Shown here: positions 44,135 through 54,500 of the stretch, one piece after another
Position numbering within the stretch: the first letter of the stretch is position 1
Layout: every line of letters begins with the position of its first letter
Origin: JALYZC01 sp963725645
Lineage (GTDB): Bacteria; Actinomycetota; Thermoleophilia; Solirubrobacterales; Solirubrobacteraceae
Direction of reading: 5' to 3'
Length of the DNA: 64,000 bases
NCBI GenBank assembly: GCA_963725645.1
Contig: CAVRZD010000002.1
Span: forward strand, 124,001-188,000
Made by a program: the position numbers and the translations under genes
The notes under the pieces: model-generated
Told to the model about the DNA's origin: nothing
The model's database searches: none
The model's input: only the letters and a program-made list of their open reading frames with translations

Positions 44135-44215
44135 TGGGTGTGCCTCCCGGCTTCCGATCAGTCGCGGCGACCGTTCAGCACGGTGCTTTCCGTCGCCACG
44201 TCATCGGCACGAACC

Positions 44216-44242
44216 GTATCGGCCCGACGCGAGATTCCCCTA
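44216..44242 (-). promoter_or_regulatory. Sigma-28 (FliA)-type promoter candidate for the FlgM-like gene
   Basis: Read on the minus strand, GCCGATAC (44223-44216) matches the FliA -10 consensus GCCGATAA at seven of eight positions. Eleven bases upstream, TAGGGGAA (44242-44235) sits at the correct -35 spacing but matches TAAAGTTT poorly. The flgM-like start is 82 bases downstream of the -10. A CCCTATAGGG palindrome overlaps the -35 region. Confidence 0.4.
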
Positions 44243-44303
44243 TAGGGTCGCCGCCCCATTTGGACGAGCTGTGACCGCCGGGACTCCCCGTTTTGCGGGA
44301 ATT

Positions 44304-44993
44304 TCATGCCCCGGGAACCCTCGCCGCGCCGCGCGCCTGCACGTCGACTTGGCGCGCGAACACCACGATGCGCTGGGCGGCGCTGTAGAGCGGGTGGCAG
44401 GCGGTGAGCACCAGGCGGTCGTGGCCGACCGGCTTGATCACCGAGTACTCCGACGGCGAGACGATCCGTGTCTTCTCGACCGAGTACGTGAAGCGGCCAT
44501 AGGGCATCTCCAGCTGGATCACGTTCCCCTTGTGCAGGTCGTTGATGTGGCGGAACGGGGCCAGGTAGGTGGTCCGGTGCCCGGCGATCGCGACCGTTCC
44601 CGGCAGGCCCGGGAACGGCGTGTCGGGGTAGTGGCCTGGGCCCTTCTGGAGGCTCGACCCGTCGGTGCCCTGGACGACGACGAAGGAGATCCCGATCTGC
44701 TTGATCCGGATGCGCCCGATCGCGTCCCCGGGCTTCGCCCGTCGCCGCTGCGCCCGGGCCAGGAACGCGATTCGGCGCCGCTCGGTGCGCAGACGGGCGA
44801 GCGCGCGCAGCTGCAGCTCCGTCGGCTGCGCATGCTCGAGCGCGCGCAGGTCGTCGCCGAGCCGGTTCTGGGTCAGCCGGGCGTAGATCGCCGAGACCGG
44901 CTCCTGCCAGGCCAGCGTGATGCCGGCGTCGGCGATCAGCAGCACGCCGGCGACGATCAGGATCGTCGAGAGGGCCCGCAATGCCCGTCGCAT
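44304..44993 (-). CDS. Class E sortase
   Basis: A 229-residue sortase with an N-terminal membrane anchor (ALSTILIVAGVLLIADAGITL), a helical stalk and the C-terminal beta-barrel. The catalytic His is in VAIAGHRTTYLAPF, the Cys in RLVLTACHPLY and the Arg near AAQRIVVFAR. The TLTxC-type site with Tyr after it is usual for actinobacterial class E enzymes, which link LAXTG proteins to the wall. I see no LPXTG/LAXTG substrate in the window. ATG 44993; the CATACT hexamer upstream suggests a leaderless start. It follows the M28-like gene by 15 bp. Confidence 0.88.
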   Translation of the reverse strand: MRRALRALSTILIVAGVLLIADAGITLAWQEPVSAIYARLTQNRLGDDLRALEHAQPTELQLRALARLRTERRRIAFLARAQRRRAKPGDAIGRIRIKQIGISFVVVQGTDGSSLQKGPGHYPDTPFPGLPGTVAIAGHRTTYLAPFRHINDLHKGNVIQLEMPYGRFTYSVEKTRIVSPSEYSVIKPVGHDRLVLTACHPLYSAAQRIVVFARQVDVQARGAARVPGA

Positions 44994-45008
44994 GGGGTCC
45001 AAGTATGA

Positions 45009-46782
45009 CTACCGGCGCAGCGCCGACTCGGTGCCGCCCAGAGAGCCGGGCCCCGCGTAGCTGGCCGGGCCGCGCGTGCGCGGAGCGTCGCCCCCGGGCG
45101 ACCGGCGCGAGCGTGCGTACAGGATGGCGAGCACGTCCCCGAGCAGGCCCAGGGCGAGGCACCACGCGAGCACCCCGGGCACGCCGACCCCGCCGCCCAC
45201 GACGAGCAGGAGCGCGGTCCAGGGAATCTCCGCGAGCGACAGCCCGAACTGGACGGCGTAGTAGACGGTCAGCAGCGCGAAGGGCGCCAATGCCAGCGCC
45301 AGGGCCAGCACCTGGAGTCCCCGCCGCAGGTGCACCTCGGGCGCCAGCAGCAGGAGCGCGAGGTGCAGCGCGGGGAGCAGCAGCGCCGCGGCGAACGGAT
45401 TCACGGCCCACACGGCAACGCTCAACACGGCGAGCACGAGCAGCACGGCGGCGCCCGCGCCCGGCGAGTCGGGCGCGGCGCGCGCGTGCGCGATCCGCAC
45501 GACGAGGGGCCGCAGCGCCAACCACCCGACCACGACCACCAGCGCCACGGCGACCATCGCGGCGGCGCCCGCGGCGTCGAGCGGGATGGCCCCGGGCGGC
45601 AGCGGCGCGGCCGTCGCGACGGGCAGCAGGCCGGTGAGCTCGAGGAAGAGCGAGAACAGCCAGCGCGACGACGAAGGGGACAGCCCCGGCAAGCGTCCAG
45701 GCCAGCCAGCGGGCGACCGGCTCGCGGCGGCGGCGGACGCGTGCGAAGCCGTCGACGGCGGCGACGAGTGCCGGCAGGATGAGCGCGCCGACGACCAGGC
45801 GGATCGCCCAGCCGGGGACCAGCTTGCGGCTGAAGAACAGCTCGGCCTGGGGGCCGGGGATCGGCTCGGCACGTCCGTCGAGCGCCGAGATCGAGCGCAG
45901 CGCCGCCCGGCCCATCTCCTGCAGGCGGTCCTCCGAGACGGCCTGCGCCGCGCCCGGTCCGGCTTCACCCGCCACGCTCATGAGCACCGCGGGCAGGCCC
46001 TGCGCCGCCACCTCGCCCTGCTCGGAGAGGGTCAGCGGCGCCGCCAGGCGCGCGAACTGGTTCCCCACGCCGGCCTGCGGGACCCGCCGCCCGGTCTCGA
46101 GCGCCAGCGCCTGCGCAACCGTGCGCTGGAGGCCCAGCGGGGCGATGCCCAACCCGTTGGACCACGGGACGATCAACGGCCCTCGCACGCGCGGCGACGC
46201 GAGGTCCCCCAGCACGACCACGGCGTCGACCGGGCCGCCCGGCGCGCGGGCCCACGCGGCCGCGCCGGCGTTTCCGCCGCTGCCGCCGCTCGTCGACACG
46301 AGGACGAGCGTCTTGCGCAGCGTGCGTCCCGTGAACAGCCGCGCCAGCTCGGCCAGCGCGGCGGTCCCGGACAGGTCGGCCGTCGCGGGCGAATACAGCG
46401 AGTCCCGGTGGGCGAGCACGACGATGCGGCGGTTCGAGACGCCCGCGCGCACCCCGATCACGTCCTGCATGCGGCGGTGACCGACCGCGGTGTTGGCCGA
46501 GAAGCGCCGAATGATCGTCTGCATTCCGGCGGTGCGAAACGTGCTCACGATCCGAGCCGCCACACCGCTGTCGCCGGGACTCCCGGGCCGGCGCCGCGGA
46601 AACGCTTCGGCGAGCGGCCGCAGGCCGGTGCCCGGGCCGGCGAACGCGCGAGCGCCGACGAACGCGTCCGGCGCGAGGCTCGAGCCCGAGCCGCGCGGCG
46701 GCTCCTGCAGCGAGAAAGCGGCGACGATCAGCGCGAACGCTGCGGGGACGAACGCCGCGCGGTACACCCGCGGGTCGAGCAT
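45009..46782 (-). CDS. M28-like peptidase domain membrane protein, one frameshift
   Basis: A protein of about 590 residues after correction. An N-terminal helix (VPAAFALIVAAFSLQ) is followed by an extracellular M28-type domain: IVVLAHRDSLYSPATADLSGTAALAELARL aligns with the H-x-D...D-N-x-S-G metal region of M28 aminopeptidases, but the usual Asp-Asn is Asp-Leu, so activity is doubtful. The C-terminal half has about eight membrane helices. An extra G near 45662 (GCGCTGGCTGTTC) breaks the frame. It is co-oriented with, and 15 bp from, the sortase gene, suggesting a shared cell-envelope role. Confidence 0.72.
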
Positions 46783-46905
46783 GGGCTGGAATCTATGGGC
46801 TCGGGCGCGGCGGGTGAGCCACCGTGCGCCGCTCCGACAGCGCCCTTGCACGGTTTAGGTCTTGCACAGGCGTATCCCTAAGCTTCGGTCCGGGTCAAGA
46901 ACGAC

Positions 46906-47620
<715 letters not shown>

Positions 47621-47636
47621 ATGCCGGGGACGCAGG

Positions 47637-49043
47637 ATGCCGGGGCCGCGCTCGATCCAGTACCGGCTCACGCTGCTGATCTTCGCGATCACGCTGACGG
47701 CGTTCGCCGGGATCTACGTCTACGTCGTCCCGCAGCTGGAGACCAACCTCCGCGAGCAGAAGTTGCGCGACCTGGCCGACTCGCGCCCGCCAGTACTCGG
47801 GTGACCTCGTGCGCGCGATCGGCTCGCGGGTGGACGAGAGCCAGGTCACCCAGGCGGTGCGCCGGGCCGCCGACCGCTCCAACGTGCGCGTCACGCTGCT
47901 CGGCGTCTCGCGCGGGACGCAGGGGACGCAGACCTACGCGATCTCGGACTCCACCAACGAGGCCAACGTCGACCGCTTCGCCTTCCAGGTGGCCGAGGAC
48001 GCCGCGCGCTCGGGGCGGACCACGACCGGGTCGGAGGCCACCGGCAGCGGGCGGCTCGGCGAAGCCGCGCGACCGCTGTTCTACAACGGCAGGGTGGCGC
48101 GGGTGGTCGTCTTCTCGACGCCGCTCAACGACGTCGAGACGCAACGTCGCGCTGATCCGGCGCCAGATTGCGCTCGCCGGCGCGATCGCGCTGGCTGTTC
48201 GCGCTCCTGGCCGGCTTCTTCGTGGCGCGCGCGCTGTCGCGCCGGATCAAGCGCCTCGAGCAGGCGGCCGAGAAGGTGGCGGCCGGCGACTTCTCGCAGT
48301 CGATCCCGCCGGACTCCGACGACGAGCTCGGCCAGCTCGCCAAGGCCTTCAACGACATGCAGCGCCAGCTCGCGCAGCTCGACACGGCGCGCAAGCGCTT
48401 CATCGCGACGGCGTCCCACGAGCTGCGCACGCCGATCTTCTCGCTGGGCGGCTTCGTCGAGCTGCTCCAGGACGAGGAGCTCGACGAGGAGACGCGCCAG
48501 CAGTTCCTGGACCAGATCCGCGAGCAGATCGAGCGCCTGCAGAAGCTCGCCGTCCGAGCTGCTGGACCTGTCGAAGCTCGAGGCCGGCTCGCTGGAGCTG
48601 CGCCCGGAGCCGACCGACGTCGGCGAGCTCGCCCGAACCGTCGCGACGGAGTTCACCCCGGCGCTCGCGCAGCACGACTCGCACCTCGAGCTGCGCCTGC
48701 CGCGGAGTCCGATCGAGGCGGAGCTGCGATCCGGAGCGCGTGGCCCAGATCGTGCGAATCCTGATCGACAACGCGCTGACCCATACGCCGCACGGCACCG
48801 ACGTGTTCGTCAGCGCCACGCAGGCCAACGGACACCTGCGCCTCGCGGTGCGCGACCACGGGCCGGGCATCCAGCGCGACATGCTGCCTCGCATCTTCGA
48901 GCCGTTCGTACACCACCGACGACGCGCAGGGCTCCGGCCTCGGGCTCGCGATCGCGCGCGAGCTGGCCGAGCGCATGGACGGGCGGCTCGCCGTCGACTC
49001 CATGCCGGGGCGCACGTGTTCACGCTTCGAGCTCCCGGCGTGA
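47637..49043 (+). CDS. Sensor histidine kinase, six frameshifts
   Basis: A membrane sensor kinase of about 465 residues once repaired. The N-terminal helix (YRLTLLIFAITLTAFAGIYVYV) and a second helix (IALAGAIALLFALLAGFFVARAL) flank an extracellular domain of about 135 residues; then follow HAMP, the HisKA box TASHELRTPIFSLGGF with the phosphorylated His, and the ATPase domain with NALTHTPHG, DHGPGIQRD and GSGLGLAIARE. Single extra bases near 47790, 48144, 48192, 48556, 48728 and 48907 each shift the frame by one. The gene ends in GTGA with the HtrA gene. It is the partner of the preceding regulator. Confidence 0.85.
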
Positions 49044-50239
49044 CACGGACTCGCGCCACCCTGGCGGCCGCGCTGCTGCCGCTGGCCCTGGCCGGATGCG
49101 GCGGCTCGAGCGGCAAGGGCGACTCGTCGACGGCGGCGAGGCCAGAGCAGGCCGGCGTCCACGACGCGCGTCGAGGTGCTCAAGGCGCTCCCCGGGGGCG
49201 GCTTCGACCCGCAGGCGATCTACCGACGCTACGCGCCCGGCGTCGTCACCGTGATCAGCGAGTTCGCCGGCGGCGGCAGCGCGAACCCCCTCGCGCCGCA
49301 GGGTGCCCGGGCCGGGCTCGGCTCGGGCTTCGTGGTGTCCCCCAAGGGCGAGATCGCCACCAACGCCCATGTCGTGACCAGCGGCGAGGGCTCGAGCATC
49401 CGCCGCGCCCGCCACGTGTACGTCCAGTTCGCGGACGCACAACCAGGTGGCCGCGACGATCGTCGGCCGCCGACCCGAACTCCGACGTCGCGCTCATCCG
49501 CGTCGACCCCGCCGGCCTCACCCTGCGCCCGCTCCCGCTCGGCTCCAGCGCCGCCCTCGTCGTCGGCGCGCCGGTGCGCGCGATCGGCAGCCCGTTCGGC
49601 GAACCGCAGTCGCTGTCGGTCGGCGTCGTCTCGGGACTGGACCGCACGATCGACTCGCTGACCAACTTCCAGATCTCCGGCGCGATCCAGACCGACGCCG
49701 CCATCAACGGCGGCAACTCCGGTGGGCCGCTCGTCGACGCGCGGGGCGCGGTGATCGGGATCAACTCGCAGATCCAGTCGACCAGCGGCGGCGGCGAGGG
49801 CGTCGGCTTCGCCGTGCCGATCGACACGGTCAAGCGCTCGCTCGACGAGCTGCGCCGCGACGGCAAGGTGTCCTACGCCTACCTCGGCGTCTCCACCGTC
49901 GCCGTGTTCCCGCAGCTCGCGCGGCGCTTCGGGCTCCCCGTCACCCGGGCGGCTGGGTGCAGGAGGTCGACGCGCGGCGGGCCCGCGGCCGACGCGGGGA
50001 TACGCGGCGGCGACAGCACGACGCGCTTCCAGGTTCGCCAGTACCGGACCGGGGGCGACGTGGTCGTCAAGGCCGGCGGGCGGCCCCTGCGGGCCGAGGA
50101 CGACCTGGGCAGGATCATCGCCGGCTACCGGGCCGGCCAGACGATCGAGCTCGAGGTCTACCGCGACGGCCGTCGGCGCACCGTGCAGGTGAAGCTCGGC
50201 GAGCGCCCGCTGACACGCCCGCAGATCTCGGCCCCGTGA
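49040..50239 (+). CDS. HtrA/DegP-type serine protease lipoprotein, several frameshifts
   Basis: A trypsin-fold protease with a C-terminal PDZ domain, about 398 residues after repair. A lipobox (ALAGC, residues 15-19) indicates a lipid-anchored extracellular protein. The catalytic triad is visible: His in IATNAHVV, Asp in NSDVALIRV and Ser in INGGNSGGPLVD. The PDZ region has GGPAADAGIRGGD and YRAGQTIELEVYRDG. Extra bases occur near 49165, 49435 and 49470; three more near 49945-49980 restore frame among themselves. Adjacent to a two-component pair, it probably degrades misfolded envelope proteins or trims a sensor. Confidence 0.87.
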   Translation: MTRTRATLAAALLPLALAGCGGSSGKGDSSTAARPEQAGVHDARRGAQGAPRGRLRPAGDLPTLRARRRHRDQRVRRRRQREPPRAAGCPGRARLGLRGVPQGRDRHQRPCRDQRRGLEHPPRPPRVRPVRGRTTRWPRRSSAADPNSDVALIRVDPAGLTLRPLPLGSSAALVVGAPVRAIGSPFGEPQSLSVGVVSGLDRTIDSLTNFQISGAIQTDAAINGGNSGGPLVDARGAVIGINSQIQSTSGGGEGVGFAVPIDTVKRSLDELRRDGKVSYAYLGVSTVAVFPQLARRFGLPVTRAAGCRRSTRGGPAADAGIRGGDSTTRFQVRQYRTGGDVVVKAGGRPLRAEDDLGRIIAGYRAGQTIELEVYRDGRRRTVQVKLGERPLTRPQISAP

Positions 50240-51190
50240 GCCTCGACAGCGAGCGTGCGCTCGTCGCCGAGCTGGCGTCCGCTCTGCGCGAGCGCGTGCG
50301 CCCCGCCCTGGGCTCCCACGCCGGCCGGGCGCATGCGGGCGAGTCGGACGGCGCCGCCGGCGCGGGTGGCGACGTGACGTTCGCCATCGACGCCGACGCC
50401 GAGGCCCTGCTGGAGGCCTTCGTCGCCGAGCACGCGCCCGCCACGGCCTTCTACTCCGAGGACCGCGGGCTGGTGGCGCCGGCATCCGGCCGCGCCGAGC
50501 AGGTCCTCGTCGTCGATCCGATCGACGGCACCCGTCCGGCGCTGGCCGGCTTCGAGGCCGCATGCGTGTCGGTCGCGCGTCGCGCCGGCGGAACCCGAGC
50601 CGACGATGGGCGACGTGCTGGTCGGTTGCGTGATGGAGATCAAGTCCGGCGAGCGCTTCCTCGCCGTGCGCGGCGAGGGACTCGACGCCACGGTGCCGGT
50701 CCGCCTCAGCGGCGCGACCGAGCTGGACCGCCTGTTCTGGACCTACGGGTTCCGCGGCCGGCCGGCCCGCCCGACCGTCGAGGTGCTCGGCGATCTGATC
50801 GACCGCTCGTCGGTGGGCGGCGCGACGTTCGACCTGGGCTCGGCCACGTACGACATGACGCGCGTGCTCACCGGCCAGCTCGATGCCTACCTCGAGCCCG
50901 GCCCGCGCCTGATCGACGACGTGCCGGGCATGCGCGAGGAGTTCGAGCGCGTCGGCGGCGGCCACGTGCTGAACAACTCGCCGTACGACCTCGCGGCCGC
51001 CGCCCTGTGCGCGTGCGAGGCGGGCGCGATCGTCACCGACGCCGCCGGCAGGACCCTCGACGACCGGCCGCTGTTGGGCGGCGGCGTCGACTTCCAGATG
51101 TCGGTGGTCTGCAGCTCGAACCCGACGCTGCACGAGCGCCTGATCGCCGAGATCGACCGTGGCATCGAGCGCCTCCGCGCCGCGCGCTAA
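50236..51190 (+). CDS. Inositol monophosphatase-like protein, one frameshift
   Basis: A protein of about 317 residues of the IMPase/FBPase fold. The metal-binding motif VLVVDPIDGTRP is clear, preceded by an acidic strand (TAFYSEDRGLV) equivalent to the first metal ligand, and later there is a C-terminal domain with YDLAAAALCACEAGAIVTDAAG. An extra A near 50598 (GGAACCC for GGACCC) shifts the frame. It would dephosphorylate inositol phosphate or another sugar phosphate. It overlaps HtrA at GTGA and lies just before treT and otsA; a role as trehalose-6-phosphate phosphatase is conceivable but unsupported by sequence. Confidence 0.8.
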
Positions 51191-51226
51191 GGTGGCGGCG
51201 CTCGCGCCCTGACGCCGAGGTCATCT

Positions 51227-52458
51227 TTGCTCCAGACCGTCTCCGTCGGTCACAAGACCCTGTCGGACTACACCCACATCGTCGGGTGGCCGCTGATCGA
51301 CGAGATTCGCAAGCTGGCCGAGCCGTTGCGAGGGCGTCGCATCCTGCACTTATCGGCCACCGCGTTCGGCGGCGGTGTCTCGGAGATCCTCTACACGCTC
51401 GTCCCGCTGATGCGGGACGTCGGGCTCGACGCCGAGTGGCAGGTCATCTACGGCCGCGAGGAGTTCTTCAACGCGACCAAGCTGATGCACAACGCGCTCC
51501 AGGGCAACCCCCAGGACCTCTCCGAGAATGACTGGCAGATCTGGGAGCAGTACAACGAGATGAACGCCCGCGAGCTGACCGAGGGTTGGGACTTCGTGCA
51601 TCGTCCACGACCCGCAGCCCGCGGCGATGCATTCGCTCGTCGCGCGAGAAGGCCAGCTCCTGGGTCTGGCGCTGCCACATCGACCTGTCGGCCCCCAACC
51701 CGAAGACGATCGAGCGCCTCCAGCCCTACCTCGAGAGCTACCCGGCGTCGCTGTTCCACATGAAGTCCTACGTCCCGGAGGGGATGGACGGACAGGTGCA
51801 CATCGTGCCGCCGGCGATCGATCCGCTCGCGCCGAAGAACATGGCGCTGTCGCCCGAGGACGCCGCCTACGTGTGCAACCAGGTCGGGATCGACGTCGAC
51901 CGCCCGCTGATCTGCCAGGTGTCGCGCTTCGACCCCTGGAAGGACCCGCTCGGAGTGATCGACGCCTACCGGGTCGTCAAGGAGGAGTTCCCCGACGTCC
52001 AGCTCGCGCTGGTGGGCTCGATGGCGACCGACGACCCCGAGGGCTGGGACTTCTTCAACGAGACCGTCGCGCATGCCGAGGGCGATCCCGACGTGCACAT
52101 CCTCAACAACTTCAACAACGTCGGCGCGATCGAGGTCAACGCCTTCCAGTCCCACGCCGACGTGCTCATGCAGAAGAGCACGCGCGAGGGGTTCGGCCTG
52201 ACCGTCTCCGAGGCGATCTGGAAGGCCCGGCCGATGATCGCCGGGGACGTCGGCGGCATCCCGCTGCAGGTCAAGGACGGCGAGTCCGGCTTCCTCGTGT
52301 CGACCGTCGAGGAGGCTGCGCGGCGCGCATTGGAGATCCTCCGGGACCCGGGGCTGGGCAAGGAGCTCGGGCGCAACGGCAAGGAGTACGTGCGGACGCA
52401 CTTCCTGATGCCGCGCCTCCTGCGCGACTGGATGCGGATCTTCCTCCAGGCGGGATAG
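51227..52458 (+). CDS. treT: Trehalose glycosyltransferring synthase TreT, two frameshifts
   Basis: A GT4 glycosyltransferase of about 410 residues that makes trehalose from a nucleoside-diphosphate glucose and glucose. Family features are the N-terminal RRILHLSATAFGGGVSEIL, VIVHDPQPAAM, RCHIDLSAPN, QVSRFDPWKDPLGVIDAY and the nucleotide-binding KSTREGFGLTVSEAIWK. Extra bases near 51600 (GTGCATC) and 51656 (GGCCAGC) split the frame in three. The start is a TTG at 51227. It stands directly upstream of otsA, so two trehalose routes are neighbours. Confidence 0.88.
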
Positions 52459-52493
52459 GCGTCGGTCCGGCGAGCGGGGGTAAGCTCATCCAC

Positions 52494-53969
52494 ATGGAGA
52501 GCGCTCCACCGCTGGTCCTCGTCTCCAACCGCGGCCCGGTCGAGTACACGGCCTCGGACGTCAAGCGGGGAAGCGGCGGACTCGTCACCGCGCTGACCGG
52601 TCTGGCCTCCCATCGCGACGCGATCTGGGTCGCGTCGGCCATGACCGAGCACGACGTCCAGAAGTCCGAGGAGGCCGGTGGACGGCCGTTCACCGTGCAG
52701 GCTCCCGGCGGCGGCGAGTACCGCGTGCGCTTCGTGGCCTCGGACGCGGAGGCCTACGACCGGTTCTACAACGTGTTCGCCAACCCGATGCTGTGGTTCA
52801 TCCAGCACTACCTGTGGGACCTGTCGAACGCCCCGGACATCCGCCGCCAGGAGGTCGAGGCGTTCGAGTTCGGCTACAACGTCGTCAACGACGATCTCGC
52901 GCGCGCCGTGGTGGAGGAGGTGGCGGGCCTGCCCGAGCCGGTGGTGATGGTCCACGACTACCACCTCTACACGCTCCCCGGCCTGGTGCGGCAGGCGCGG
53001 CCGGACGCGTTCCTGCACCACTTCGTCCACATCCCCTGGACGCAGTCGGACGCCTGGCGCGTGCTCCCGGGGCAGATCCGCGACGAGATCTTCAACGGGC
53101 TGCTGGCCAACGACATCGTCGGCTTCCACACGCGGTCCTATCGCCGCAACTTCCTCCAGTGCTGCCGCGACCTGATGGGCTACGAGGTCGACTTCGGCGA
53201 GGGGATCGTGTGGGCGGACGGGCGCGAGGTCTGGGTGCGCGCCTACCCGCTGCCGATCGACTACGCCGCGACGCTGCGGGTGGCCGAGCGCGAGCGCGTG
53301 GTGGAGTTCGAGGCGGAGCTGCTGCACCGGCGGCGGGACCACCTGATCCTGCGCGTCGATCGCGCCGACCTGTCGAAGAACGTGCTGCGCGGATTCACCG
53401 CGTTCGACATCTTCCTCGAGCAGCATCCGCAGTTCGCCGAGCGGGTCACCTTCGTCGCCCAGCTGATGCCGTCCCGGACCGACGTGCCCGAGTACGCCGA
53501 GTACCTCGAGCGAATCGAGGCGCTCGTCGCGGTCGTGAACCACCGGCACGGCACGCCCGACTGGATGCCGATCCAGCTCAAGCTGCGCGACGATCTCGAG
53601 GAGGCCGTGGCGGCCTACAAGCACTACGACGTGCTGCTCGTCAACGCGATGTTCGACGGGATGAACCTCGTCGCCAAGGAGGGTCCGCTGGTCAACGAGC
53701 GCAACGGCGTCTCGATCCTCTCTGAGAACACGGGCGCGCACGAGGAGCTCGGCGAGTTCGCCCTGTCCGTGAACCCCTTCGACGTCCAGGAGCTCGCCGA
53801 CTCGATCCACGCCGCGCTGACGATGGAGCCGGGCGAGCGCGAGCGCCGGGCGCGCGGCCTCAAGCGGATCGTCACCCGGCGCGATCCGGGCGACTGGATC
53901 GACGAGCAGCTCGCCGACATCCGGGCCAAGGCCGCCGGCCGGGTGCGCACCGGCGGCGCGAGCGTCTAG
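52494..53969 (+). CDS. otsA: Trehalose-6-phosphate synthase OtsA
   Basis: A 491-residue GT20 enzyme making trehalose-6-phosphate from UDP/ADP-glucose and glucose-6-phosphate. It has VLVSNRGPVEY, the GSGGLVTAL glycine loop, VHDYHLYTLPGL, HFVHIPWTQSDAWRVLP and the C-terminal MFDGMNLVAKEGPLVN with SENTGAHEELG. It contains no fused OtsB phosphatase domain and no otsB is nearby. A TAAGCT -10 (52481-52486) lies 7 bases before the ATG, so it has its own leaderless transcript despite following treT. The frame is intact. Confidence 0.93.
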   Translation: MESAPPLVLVSNRGPVEYTASDVKRGSGGLVTALTGLASHRDAIWVASAMTEHDVQKSEEAGGRPFTVQAPGGGEYRVRFVASDAEAYDRFYNVFANPMLWFIQHYLWDLSNAPDIRRQEVEAFEFGYNVVNDDLARAVVEEVAGLPEPVVMVHDYHLYTLPGLVRQARPDAFLHHFVHIPWTQSDAWRVLPGQIRDEIFNGLLANDIVGFHTRSYRRNFLQCCRDLMGYEVDFGEGIVWADGREVWVRAYPLPIDYAATLRVAERERVVEFEAELLHRRRDHLILRVDRADLSKNVLRGFTAFDIFLEQHPQFAERVTFVAQLMPSRTDVPEYAEYLERIEALVAVVNHRHGTPDWMPIQLKLRDDLEEAVAAYKHYDVLLVNAMFDGMNLVAKEGPLVNERNGVSILSENTGAHEELGEFALSVNPFDVQELADSIHAALTMEPGERERRARGLKRIVTRRDPGDWIDEQLADIRAKAAGRVRTGGASV

Positions 53970-53975
53970 AGGTCG

Positions 53976-54404
53976 TTAGCCCGGGACGAACTCCTGGTCG
54001 CCGGCGGGCGCCGTCGGGCCGGTGTCGGTCGGCGCCGGGGACGCGCCGCCGTCGGGTGGCGGTGCGGGTGGCGGGTGGCGCGCCCTTCGACGCGCGCGGC
54101 GCGCGTGCCGCACGTGCGGCCGCCGGGCGGGGCGGCGGCGGGCGGCGGGCGCGGGATGACGGCGGGGGACGGGCGGTCGCGTGGTGGTGGGCCGGATCGA
54201 GGACACCGGCGGGGCTGGGGGCACCGTCGCCTGCGGCGCGGACGCGCTCGGCGCCGTCGACGCGGCCTCGTCGGGCAGGCCCGGCCCGCGGCGCTGGAGG
54301 TGCGGCCACGCGAGCACCAGGCCGATCGCGACCAGCGCCGCAAGGGCCCACGCGACGTTCCCCCAGCGAATCCGGCGCAGCAGGCTCGGCGAGTCGGGCT
54401 CCAT
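53976..54404 (-). CDS. Single-pass membrane protein with Pro/Arg-rich tail
   Basis: A 142-residue protein: a short cytoplasmic N-terminus, one membrane helix at about residues 16-34 (NVAWALAALVAIGLVLAWP), then a disordered Ser/Thr/Pro region and a strongly basic Pro/Arg/His segment (RRPARRPHVRHARRARRRA) ending in an acidic tip. No family recognised. It is convergent with otsA (7 bp between stops) and divergent from rpsF. Low-complexity GC-rich composition means the call could be wrong, but the start, helix and length are coherent. Confidence 0.55.
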   Translation of the reverse strand: MEPDSPSLLRRIRWGNVAWALAALVAIGLVLAWPHLQRRGPGLPDEAASTAPSASAPQATVPPAPPVSSIRPTTTRPPVPRRHPAPAARRRPARRPHVRHARRARRRARHPPPAPPPDGGASPAPTDTGPTAPAGDQEFVPG

Positions 54405-54444
54405 GCCCGGAGAAGGCGCCTTCCCAGGGCATTCGCCCCCCTGC

Positions 54445-54492
54445 TATCGTCCGCCGCCGCCGCTGAAGCGCGCCTTCGCGCCGTCAGCGGCG
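54445..54492 (+). promoter_or_regulatory. rpsF promoter and S6:S18-type leader hairpin
   Basis: An extended -10 (TGCTATCGT, hexamer 54445-54450) is followed by a leader that folds into a bulged hairpin: lower stem CGCCGCTGA (54458-54466) with TCAGCGGCG (54484-54492), upper stem GCGCG (54468-54472) with CGCGC (54477-54481), CCTT loop. The 3' side of the internal loop is C-C-G (54481-54483). Such a hairpin with an unpaired CCG is the known S6:S18 autoregulatory motif of rpsF leaders, so feedback by the S6-S18 complex is likely. Confidence 0.6.
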
Positions 54493-54500
54493 TTCTTGCG

